Below are positions 1 to 6,397 of a DNA stretch of 6,397 nt, piece after piece. The stretch lies in the NCBI GenBank assembly GCA_031400955.1, contig JANNQW010000173.1, positions 1-6,397 on the forward strand, in the 5' to 3' direction. Within the stretch, counting starts at the first letter, position 1. The number at the start of each line of letters is the position of its first letter. A program made the position numbers and the translations under genes. This DNA comes from VFKE01 sp031400955. Its GTDB lineage: Bacteria; Verrucomicrobiota; Verrucomicrobiia; Verrucomicrobiales; Verrucomicrobiaceae. A model generated the notes under the pieces. That model saw only the letters and a list, made by a program, of their open reading frames with translations, was not told the DNA's origin and ran no database searches.

Positions 1-609
1 GGGGATCACATCGCCGAGCAGCACGTTCACAATCTCGACGTAGCCAATTGGTTCATCGGCTCCACGCCGCTCAGCGCGCAAGGCATGGGCGGACGGCAGG
101 TGCGCACCGGCAAGCAGTTCGGCGAAATTTTCGACCATCACGCCATTGAGTTCACCTACGCCAATGGTGTGCGTGTCAACAGCCAGTGTCGTCATCAGAG
201 AGGCTGCAAGAACCAGGTGCGCGAGGAATTTGCGGGCACCAAGGGCATTCTTTATCTCGATGACAACGGCGTCTGCTATGCCACGGACTACAAGGGAAAT
301 GACATTTGGAGATATGATGCCCGTCAGAAGGATGTGAATCCCTACCAGGCCGAGCATAACGAACTGCAGGATGCGATGCTCAACAACAAGAAGCTCAACA
401 ACGCCGAATACGTCGCCACCAGCACCATGACATCCATCCTCGGACGCATGGCCAGCTACTCCGGCAAAGAAGTCAAATGGGACGAGGCTCTCAACAGCCA
501 GATTCAGCTTATGCCGAACAAGGTCACATGGGAAACAGTGCCGCCGAGCAAGCCGGACGTTAACGGCTTCTATCCGATCCCCGTTCCCGGCGTCACAAAG
601 GCGGTCTGA
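1..609 (+). CDS. Gfo/Idh/MocA family oxidoreductase, C-terminal part (5' end outside window)
   Basis: The frame is open from the first base and runs 202 codons to a TGA, so the N-terminal NAD(P)-binding Rossmann domain lies upstream of the window. What remains is the alpha/beta substrate-binding domain. It begins with GDHIAEQHVHNLDVANW, which contains the ExxxHNxD motif (E6, H10, D13 of the fragment) at the place where this family has its catalytic Asp/Glu and His. The blocks GGRQVRTGKQFGEIFDHH and GTKGILYLDDNG then follow, both typical of the large family expansions in Verrucomicrobiota and Planctomycetota. Members oxidise or reduce sugars, inositols or related polyols with NAD(P); the substrate cannot be told from this part. 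The first internal ATG, at base 85, is not the start because homologous sequence continues upstream of it. The gene ends 11 bp before the PilT-type ATPase gene. Family assignment is firm; exact function is unknown. Confidence 0.9.
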   Translation, partial: GDHIAEQHVHNLDVANWFIGSTPLSAQGMGGRQVRTGKQFGEIFDHHAIEFTYANGVRVNSQCRHQRGCKNQVREEFAGTKGILYLDDNGVCYATDYKGNDIWRYDARQKDVNPYQAEHNELQDAMLNNKKLNNAEYVATSTMTSILGRMASYSGKEVKWDEALNSQIQLMPNKVTWETVPPSKPDVNGFYPIPVPGVTKAV

Positions 610-620
610 TCCAATGATCC

Positions 621-1673
621 ATGACGCAAAACATCGACAGCATCCTCGACGCCGCGGAGCAGCATCAAGCTAGCGACGTTTTCTTGCAAGAGGACGAGGT
701 GCCGAGACTAAAGATCAACGAGCAGATCCTTGTGCTCGGCGAGGAACCCCTGTCACTGGCCCATATGACTGCGCTCTGGCAGGCTTGCAGGGCCAACGTG
801 CAGGGCGATATGGACCGGGACAGCGGACTCATTTCGCATTCGCACACACGCTATCGCGTGAACTTGCATCGCACCATGGGGCGCCTCGGCGCGGTGATGC
901 GCCGCATCAAGACCACCGTGCCCGCCTTGAGCACGTTGGGAGTGCCCGACTGGCTCCTGACGCGGTGGGCGCAGCGCTCGTTCGGGTTGATTCTCATCAC
1001 AGGACCCACCGGCACGGGAAAATCCACTACGATCGCCGCGTTGTTGCAATGGATGAATGAAAACCTCGCGCGTCACATCGTGACTATCGAGGATCCGGTG
1101 GAATATGTCTTTCATAACAAGAACTCCCACTTCACCCAGCGCGAGGTGGGCAGGGACACCACCAGTTTTGCCAGTGGATTGCGCGGGGCGATGCGACAGG
1201 CGCCTGATGCCATCTTCGTCGGTGAAATTCGTGATTCCGACACAGCGATGATCGCACTGCAGGCGTCCGAGACGGGTCATCTGGTGCTGGCAACTCTGCA
1301 TTCCGAGCGCGTCGCAGACACCATGGAGCGTTTTCTCAACCTGTTTCCCAAGGAGCAGGCCGGCGTTGGAACTCACATGCTGGCGCACCAACTGATTGGC
1401 GTTCAATGCCAGAAGCTTGTCAGACGTGTGGACGGCGGACTGCACTTGCTGGTCGAGCACATTGAGAACGGCGGTGCGATGAGGGATTGGATCAAATCGC
1501 GTGATGTGGGGCACATTGAAGACTATCTCCGGCACGGCGTTGATCCGAACGCGATTTCATTTTTGCAGACGGTAGTCTCCGCCTGGCAGCAGGGGATCAT
1601 CAGTGAGGAGATCGCGATCGAGGCCCTTGGTAGTGAGACGGATTTCCGTCGTGCTTCTCGGGGGATTCATTGA
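621..1673 (+). CDS. PilT-type type IV pilus retraction ATPase (PilT/PilU-like paralogue)
   Basis: This 350-residue protein is a complete member of the secretion/retraction ATPase superfamily (GspE/PilT). The N-terminal PAS-like domain (about 1-115) keeps the PilT opening ASDVFLQEDEVPRLKIN. The ATPase core has Walker A GPTGTGKST (128-136), Asp box TIEDPVEY (155-162), Walker B IFVGEIRD (198-205) and His box GHLVLATLHS (219-228). PilT proteins are cytoplasmic hexamers that depolymerise type IV pili, driving twitching motility and DNA uptake. Length fits PilT (about 340-370) rather than the longer PilB/GspE, and the four-cysteine zinc motif of PilB is absent. The C-terminal AIRNLIRE signature of true PilT is degenerate here (AMRDWIKS, 287-294), so a PilU-like or specialised paralogue is possible, and I give no symbol. 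ATG at 621 is the only good start; there is no clear Shine-Dalgarno. The gene lies 11 bp after the oxidoreductase gene and its stop overlaps another ATG (TGATG). Confidence 0.9.
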   Translation: MTQNIDSILDAAEQHQASDVFLQEDEVPRLKINEQILVLGEEPLSLAHMTALWQACRANVQGDMDRDSGLISHSHTRYRVNLHRTMGRLGAVMRRIKTTVPALSTLGVPDWLLTRWAQRSFGLILITGPTGTGKSTTIAALLQWMNENLARHIVTIEDPVEYVFHNKNSHFTQREVGRDTTSFASGLRGAMRQAPDAIFVGEIRDSDTAMIALQASETGHLVLATLHSERVADTMERFLNLFPKEQAGVGTHMLAHQLIGVQCQKLVRRVDGGLHLLVEHIENGGAMRDWIKSRDVGHIEDYLRHGVDPNAISFLQTVVSAWQQGIISEEIAIEALGSETDFRRASRGIH

Positions 1674-1792
1674 TGTCTTTTGACCTGGAGAATTGCGTGG
1701 TGATCGAGAGCAGTATGATTGCTAGGGTCGCTATATTTCTTCAAGGAGGGCTACTTGCTGGGTTTTTCCAATTAATAAGCTCCAACCATTGA
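1673..1792 (+). pseudogene. 39-codon open frame overlapping the ATPase stop; possible 5' stub of a lost gene
   Basis: The TGA of the PilT-type gene overlaps an ATG in the arrangement TGATG, the usual sign of translational coupling inside an operon. The frame from that ATG begins MSFDLENCVVIESSMIARVA and runs 39 codons to a TGA at 1790-1792. Its first 15 to 20 codons look like coding sequence similar to the neighbours. The rest runs into the low-GC patch and reads antisense over the last 17 codons (including the stop) of the minus-strand orphan gene. I read it as the beginning of a gene that followed the ATPase gene and was cut off when the low-GC segment arrived, with the junction probably near 1720-1745. 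The residues are too few to name a family. It could also be a chance open frame. Confidence 0.35.
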
Positions 1793-2457
1793 GCATCCGT
1801 AAGCTGATGAGTTGTAGTTAGTCTAATCTTACTCTCAGGATCACGTTTAAAGACACGGCGCAATACTTGCGATGTCATACCGGTAACTCGCTCAACAATT
1901 CTATTGAGGATGATTAGTCGATTGGATAGTCTATTTTTGAAAGCGGTTTTAATGTAAGGTTCTTCTGGATCTATTGGTCCATCAATAGAAACTGAAAATA
2001 ATCCACCCCCTTCAGGGGTTGCACCCAATGCCAATAGACGACTTTTTTCGGCAAGTAATGACTTGTGGAGCAACAAGAGTGCCGCGGCAAGATTTTCATC
2101 ATCTTCTTTCGATATGTTCTTTTTTCGTAATGCTGCTTTTGAGAGTAATTCGCCGATGCTTAGTTTTGCGTTTAAGTCACCTGTTCCGCTAATCGTCGGC
2201 CCTTCTTCAAACATAGAAACAGCTAGGGGAATCATAACCGTTAATTCGACTGCACTAATGATGCCATCTTTGGAACATTCGTATGCACACTTTTCAATTT
2301 CCATAAAATTCATGGGTGTCTTTGAATCCTTTATAGCCAAGGGGTATAAAGCTTTTTTAAGCTCCATTATCTCCTTTGGCTCATCGGCAATAGCGCGGGC
2401 ATAAAATATTACTGTAATCGTAAGTATCTTAATCGTAATTAAAATATAATTATTCAT
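1741..2457 (-). CDS. Hypothetical exported protein, low-GC orphan gene
   Basis: I do not recognise this 238-residue protein. Residues 1-24 look like a signal peptide: a short polar start, a hydrophobic stretch (YILITIKILTITVIFYA) and an AIA site before D25, so it is probably periplasmic or surface-exposed. The mature part looks mostly helical. One 12-residue segment, 60-71 (ECSKDGIISAVE), fits the EF-hand calcium-loop pattern at positions 3, 5, 6, 8 and 12, with E instead of D at position 1; a single degenerate loop is weak evidence. A basic segment lies at about 174-211 and the C-terminus is rich in Pro and Ser. Two cysteines (C57, C61) lie close together in the exported part. GC is about 39% by hand count, with many AT-ending codons, unlike both neighbours. 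The gene starts 31 bp after the rpoN stop, on the same strand, with an AT-rich, SD-less upstream segment that may carry its own promoter. It converges with the PilT-type gene. It is probably acquired DNA. Confidence 0.7.
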   Translation of the reverse strand: MNNYILITIKILTITVIFYARAIADEPKEIMELKKALYPLAIKDSKTPMNFMEIEKCAYECSKDGIISAVELTVMIPLAVSMFEEGPTISGTGDLNAKLSIGELLSKAALRKKNISKEDDENLAAALLLLHKSLLAEKSRLLALGATPEGGGLFSVSIDGPIDPEEPYIKTAFKNRLSNRLIILNRIVERVTGMTSQVLRRVFKRDPESKIRLTTTHQLTDAQWLELINWKNPASSPP

Positions 2458-2488
2458 AGCGAACTTAAATAAGTATTTTAAATATGTA

Positions 2489-3889
<1,401 letters not shown>

Positions 3890-3892
3890 AGT

Positions 3893-3907
3893 GCGCGGAT
3901 TGCGCGC
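3893..3907 (-). promoter_or_regulatory. GC hairpin in the rpoN leader next to the start codon
   Basis: On the minus strand GCGCG-CAATC-CGCGC forms a perfect 5-bp all-GC stem with a 5-nt loop. It ends only three bases before the rpoN ATG, where a ribosome would load. No Shine-Dalgarno is visible around it. It could lower or gate rpoN translation. A stem this short can arise by chance in GC-rich DNA, so the function is inferred. Confidence 0.35.
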
Positions 3908-3936
3908 CTACTTGCAACGAAGGTGGACTATAAGCA

Positions 3937-3952
3937 AGCAGAATCCGTGCCA
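3937..3952 (-). promoter_or_regulatory. Sigma-54 (-24/-12) promoter upstream of rpoN
   Basis: Read on the minus strand the site is TGGCACGGATTCTGCT. The family consensus is TGGCACG-N4-TTGCW; every fixed position matches except the first T of the -12 element, which is C. The essential GG (-24) and GC (-12) pairs are present with exact spacing. The expected transcript start is near 3926, giving a leader of about 36 nt before the rpoN ATG, which is a normal distance. The arrangement suggests that RpoN drives its own gene together with an enhancer-binding protein encoded elsewhere. Confidence 0.7.
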
Positions 3953-3974
3953 ATGATTTTAAATCCCTAGCGCC

Positions 3975-3991
3975 GCGTGCTGTGGTCACGC
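3975..3991. repeat. Inverted repeat GCGTG-N7-CACGC between M48 gene and rpoN
   Basis: A perfect 5-bp dyad with a 7-nt centre lies 12 bp past the stop codon of the M48 gene and 22 bp upstream of the sigma-54 site. No T-tract follows it on the minus strand, so an intrinsic terminator is unlikely. It may be a protein-binding site or a short mRNA 3'-end hairpin for the M48 transcript. The dyad is short and chance is possible. Confidence 0.25.
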
Positions 3992-4003
3992 AAACTAGGA
4001 ACG

Positions 4004-5239
4004 TTAGCTTTCTAGCGCGGCAATGCGTTGCAGCGCTGGCGGGTGTGAATAGTGGAAAAACACATAAAACGGGTGTGGGGTCGGGTTGCTCAGATGATCG
4101 CGCGACAGCTTGGTCAGCGCATGGATCATGGGTGTGGCGGAGTCCATGGCCGCTCTGGCAAATGCATCGGCTTCAAATTCAAACTTCCGGCTGAGATGTC
4201 CGCCGATGAGGCTCAACACCAGGTTCAAGGGCTGGTAGGCGATGGAGAAGAAAACCAGGCCCCATGCGATTGAAGGACGACCAATGCCGAACGCGGCGCA
4301 GAGTTGAGGATCGTGCAGGGCGAAATGAAGCAGTGCGAACATCAGGGCGCTGGCTCCCAGCGAAAGCGCGATCTGCTTTGGCACATGGCGACGTTTGCAG
4401 TGCCCGATCTCGTGAGCCAGCACTGCGAGGATTTCATCGTGCGTGTGGTTTTTCAGCAGGGTGTCAAACAAGGCGATGCGTTTGGCCTTGCCGAAACCCG
4501 CGAAGAAGGCGTTAGCCTTGGTGGAACGACGGGAGCCGTCAACCACGCTGACATCCGTGACTGGAAACGCGAGCCGTGCCGAAAGCGCATCAATTTTTTT
4601 CCGCAACACCTCGTCACCCAGCGGCATGAACTTGAAGAACATGGGCATGATCAGCCGGGGTGCGACGAAGCTCATCAGCAGGCTGAATGAACTCACCGCG
4701 AGCCAGCCATAGAACGCAGCGAAGTTGCTGTTCGCAAAAAGCCAGAGTAGCAAGGCCATGAGGGGAAGACCGAGCGCCGCAAGCAGCACTAGACCCTTGA
4801 TGCGGTCGAGGACGAAGGTGGCGAGGGTTGTTTTGTTGAAGCCAAAACCGCGCTCGATGACAAAGGTGTCGTAAACGTCGAACGGAAACGAAACAAGCTG
4901 TCGGGCCATGAACACCACGCTGATAATGGCTAGTCCGTTCACGATTGGTGTGAGTTGCCAGTCGTGGATGACGTGATCCAGCCAGTTGAATCCTCCCAGC
5001 CACCAGAAGCCGAGCATCAGCGTCAGGGAGACGCTGTCTTCCATGACGCCTTGTTTAGCCGTGACCCGGGCATACTCGAGAGCGCGCTCGTGCGTGTCCT
5101 GGTCGGTAGTGGCACGCATCACATCCGGCGGCTCAGGTTTCAATGCAGAGAGGTTCAGCAGCGTGGCGATCAATTCGAGATGATACAGCCCGACTGTCGC
5201 CACCAGGGCGAGAAGGAACCAGGGATTAGTTGCTGACAT
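4004..5239 (-). CDS. M48 family (Ste24/CAAX prenyl protease type 1-like) membrane zinc metalloprotease
   Basis: The protein is an integral-membrane zinc endopeptidase of the M48A type. Residue numbers here follow the ATG at 5239 (411 residues). The zinc motif is AHEIGH, with H276, E277 and H280. The third ligand is Glu354 in KFEFEADAFA, matching FEFQADAFA of yeast and human Ste24. The closing block FHYSHPPALQRIAAL also matches that family. About seven hydrophobic segments are visible, roughly at 5-25, 70-86, 98-118, 146-170, 174-193, 288-308 and 323-346. Bacterial homologues are assumed to act in membrane protein quality control or to cut unknown substrates, since bacteria generally lack farnesylated CAAX proteins. 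A GTG two codons upstream (5245) is an alternative start; I prefer the ATG because it gives the family-like MSATNPWFLLAL opening, though no ribosome site decides it. The gene is divergent from purQ and codirectional with rpoN. Confidence 0.93.
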   Translation of the reverse strand: MSATNPWFLLALVATVGLYHLELIATLLNLSALKPEPPDVMRATTDQDTHERALEYARVTAKQGVMEDSVSLTLMLGFWWLGGFNWLDHVIHDWQLTPIVNGLAIISVVFMARQLVSFPFDVYDTFVIERGFGFNKTTLATFVLDRIKGLVLLAALGLPLMALLLWLFANSNFAAFYGWLAVSSFSLLMSFVAPRLIMPMFFKFMPLGDEVLRKKIDALSARLAFPVTDVSVVDGSRRSTKANAFFAGFGKAKRIALFDTLLKNHTHDEILAVLAHEIGHCKRRHVPKQIALSLGASALMFALLHFALHDPQLCAAFGIGRPSIAWGLVFFSIAYQPLNLVLSLIGGHLSRKFEFEADAFARAAMDSATPMIHALTKLSRDHLSNPTPHPFYVFFHYSHPPALQRIAALES

Positions 5240-5264
5240 GAGCACAGCTTGATCTGCGTCATGA

Positions 5265-5273
5265 ATTATGCCA
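5265..5273 (-). promoter_or_regulatory. Possible extended -10 promoter element for the M48 gene
   Basis: On the minus strand the sequence TGGCATAAT fits the extended -10 form TGn-TATAAT with one mismatch. A transcript start near 5257 would leave a leader of about 18 nt before the ATG at 5239. A TTGACA lies upstream but at 24 bp, too far for a normal -35, so the call depends on the extended -10 alone. This is weak evidence. Confidence 0.3.
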
Positions 5274-5391
5274 GAAACTTTTCAAGTTCGGTCGTGTCAA
5301 TGAAGCATTGATTTTTCACATGCAAATTCCACACGAAGCCTGACAATATTTGCTCGCCATCCCGAAACTTTTAGACGAAGAGCCTTCATTC

Positions 5392-6105
5392 ATGTCCGCC
5401 AATCCCAGAGCCCTCATTTTCAAATTTCCAGGAACCAACTGCGATGCCGAAACCGCGCGCGCTTTGCGGGCTGTCGGTTTCGAGGCGCAGGTGGTGCCCA
5501 GTGCCTTGCTGGAAGCTCGCTTGCTCGATGACGTGCAGCTCATCGTTTTTGCAGGTGGCTTCAGCTATGGTGACTACGTCATGTCGGGCCGCTTTGCGAA
5601 GCTGACAACGCTTTCGAAGCTGGGTGATGGACTGAAAAAATTCATCAGCCGTGGCGGCTACGCGTTGGGCATCTGCAATGGATTTCAGATTCTCACGCAA
5701 CTCGGTCTTCTTCCCGAAGGCAGCTTGATTCACAACACCTCGGGCCGGTTTATCTGCCGCTGGGTGAAGCTGACAAAAAACGGCAGCAGTCCGTATCTCG
5801 ATGAATTGCCCGATGACTTCGAGTTGCCCATCGCGCACGCGGAAGGCCGCTTCGTCACCGCCGGCAATGAAGCGGCGGAATATGTAGGCAACGGCCGGGC
5901 TGCGCTGCTCTACGGTGACAACGTCAATGGCAGCACGCAGGGCATCGCGGGGATGCAGGATGAAACCGGGCGCGTGTTCGGCTTGATGCCTCATCCCGAG
6001 CGCTTCATTGATAAGCAGCAGCACTACGATCCTGACTGGAGTGGTGATCCCAAGCGGGGATGGGGCTATTACATGTTCAAGTCTCTTCGCGGGGCGATGG
6101 GCTGA
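5392..6105 (+). CDS. purQ: Phosphoribosylformylglycinamidine synthase subunit PurQ (glutaminase)
   Basis: PurQ is the class I glutamine amidotransferase subunit of FGAM synthase. It releases ammonia from glutamine and passes it to PurL, which converts FGAR to FGAM in the fourth step of purine synthesis. The 237-residue length is normal for the stand-alone subunit. Visible motifs are KFPGTNCD (11-18), FAGGFSYGDY (53-62), the nucleophile elbow GICNGFQIL with Cys95 (93-101), AHAEGRF (148-154) and the His-Glu pair in MPHPER (H201, E203), so the catalytic triad is complete. ATG at 5392 is chosen because homology to PurQ begins at once after it; an in-frame TTG at 5350 would add 14 residues of no family character. 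The small PurS subunit that usually accompanies a separate PurQ is not adjacent here, and upstream is the divergent M48 gene across 152 bp. Downstream, purM follows on the same strand after 92 bp. Confidence 0.96.
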   Translation: MSANPRALIFKFPGTNCDAETARALRAVGFEAQVVPSALLEARLLDDVQLIVFAGGFSYGDYVMSGRFAKLTTLSKLGDGLKKFISRGGYALGICNGFQILTQLGLLPEGSLIHNTSGRFICRWVKLTKNGSSPYLDELPDDFELPIAHAEGRFVTAGNEAAEYVGNGRAALLYGDNVNGSTQGIAGMQDETGRVFGLMPHPERFIDKQQHYDPDWSGDPKRGWGYYMFKSLRGAMG

Positions 6106-6111
6106 GATAAC

Positions 6112-6127
6112 CGGGCGCACTTGCCCG
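6112..6127 (+). repeat. Small hairpin just after purQ stop
   Basis: CGGGC-GCACTT-GCCCG forms a perfect 5-bp stem with a 6-nt loop, starting 7 bases after the purQ stop. It is followed by TTCTGG, not a real T-tract, so it is a poor intrinsic terminator. It may protect the purQ 3' end or be part of a larger intergenic structure with the next hairpin, which shares the GCGCACT string. Confidence 0.3.
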
Positions 6128-6145
6128 TTCTGGAGTTGTTGCTGC

Positions 6146-6183
6146 GGAGCGCACTCGGACTTGCGCTTGCCGTCCGATGCTCC
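6146..6183. repeat. Bulged 12-bp inverted repeat between purQ and purM
   Basis: The outer stem GGAGCG pairs with TGCTCC (one G-U pair) and the inner stem TCGGAC pairs with GTCCGA. A 3-nt bulge (CAC) lies on the 5' side and the loop is 11 nt. The structure ends 14 nt before the purM ATG. It has no following T-tract. It could be a leader structure affecting purM translation, a transcript processing site, or a degenerate copy of a dispersed palindromic intergenic repeat. I cannot tell which from one copy. Confidence 0.5.
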
Positions 6184-6197
6184 ATGATCCGAATTCC

Positions 6198-6397
6198 ATG
6201 CCAGACGACGCCACTTCCTTTTACACAGAATCTTCCAAACACGGCAGCGCCGCGCTCGCTCAAGGTCATACCTACAAGCAGGCTGGCGTTGATATACGCG
6301 AAGCCGCATCGCTCGTCGGTGACATCGGGCAACTCGTCAAACGCACGCAGAAGCAGCGGCAACTGGCGGGTGCGTTCGGTCTCTTTGCCGCGGCCTA
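6198..6397 (+). CDS. purM: Phosphoribosylformylglycinamidine cyclo-ligase PurM (AIR synthetase), N-terminal part (3' end outside window)
   Basis: The frame from ATG 6198 is open to the window end: 66 complete codons and two further bases. After a 25-residue N-terminal extension it reads YKQAGVDIREAASLVGDIGQ and then LVKRTQKQRQLAGAFGLFAA. These match the conserved PurM start (YKDAGVDI, then an acceptor helix, then a Gly-Phe-Gly-x-Phe turn). PurM closes FGAM with ATP to form AIR, the step after the one PurQ serves, and the adjacency supports both calls. The ATP-binding and catalytic parts lie beyond the window, so completeness cannot be judged. The AGAFGLFAAA form, instead of GGFGGLF, appears to be a lineage variant. 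The ATG at 6184 is out of frame. No clear Shine-Dalgarno is present; the hairpin at 6146-6183 lies where a ribosome would approach. Confidence 0.92.
   Translation, partial: MPDDATSFYTESSKHGSAALAQGHTYKQAGVDIREAASLVGDIGQLVKRTQKQRQLAGAFGLFAAA

Noticed and set aside
753..1535. Minus-strand open frame of 260 codons
   Set aside because: It is antisense within the PilT-type ATPase gene, which carries all expected motifs; the reverse translation shows none.
2458..2488. Insertion-sequence end or target-site duplication at the low-GC segment edge
   Set aside because: The AT-rich stretch has a short TATTTAA direct repeat, but no matching copy near 1720-1745 and no terminal inverted repeats were seen.
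5285..5350. Sigma-70 promoter for purQ
   Set aside because: TTGATT and GACAAT-like hexamers occur, but no pair has acceptable spacing, so I did not call one.
5350..5391. TTG-initiated N-terminal extension of PurQ by 14 residues
   Set aside because: The added residues MLAIPKLLDEEPSF have no counterpart in PurQ, while ATG at 5392 starts immediately before the conserved KFPGTNCD block.
6112..6130. Intrinsic terminator after purQ
   Set aside because: The stem is only 5 bp and is followed by TTCTGG, not a T-tract. purM follows on the same strand, so termination here would be unexpected.
5386..6309. Minus-strand open frame of 307 codons over purQ and the start of purM
   Set aside because: It is antisense to two well-identified purine genes and crosses their spacer. 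Its translation has no family character.

Overview
The window looks like a chromosomal segment from a moderately GC-rich Gram-negative bacterium, most likely a member of the Verrucomicrobiota. This rests on the family style of the Gfo/Idh/MocA oxidoreductase fragment (ExxxHNLD motif, GGRQVRTGKQFGEIFDHH block), on PurQ starting with a KFPGTNCD block, and on the general lack of Shine-Dalgarno sequences before the starts. It is a protein-family impression, not a phylogenetic result.

Left part (1-1792, plus strand): the C-terminal 202 residues of a Gfo/Idh/MocA oxidoreductase end 11 bp before a complete PilT-type secretion/retraction ATPase. A TGATG stop/start overlap at the end of the ATPase gene opens a 39-codon frame. 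It looks like the 5' stub of a former third gene.

Middle (about 1741-2488): a patch of about 39% GC by hand count, against visibly GC-richer flanks, carries one minus-strand gene for a predicted exported protein of 238 residues that I do not recognise. It sits between the PilT-type gene and rpoN and is the best candidate for acquired DNA.

Centre to right (2489-5245, minus strand): a complete rpoN (sigma-54, with an exact ARRTVAKYRE RpoN box) lies downstream of a complete M48/Ste24-type membrane metalloprotease. The 114-bp gap before rpoN holds a near-consensus -24/-12 promoter on the minus strand, so rpoN may be transcribed by its own sigma factor. A short GC hairpin sits almost on the rpoN start codon.

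Right end (5392-6397, plus strand): purQ (glutaminase subunit of FGAM synthase) is followed by the first 66 codons of purM (AIR synthetase), which catalyse consecutive steps of purine synthesis. Their 92-bp spacer contains a bulged 12-bp hairpin ending 14 nt before purM.

Overall this is mostly housekeeping DNA. I found no CRISPR array, transposase, RNA gene or obvious new multi-gene system. The points worth following are the sigma-54 promoter on rpoN, the low-GC orphan gene with the truncated frame beside it, and the purQ-purM hairpin.
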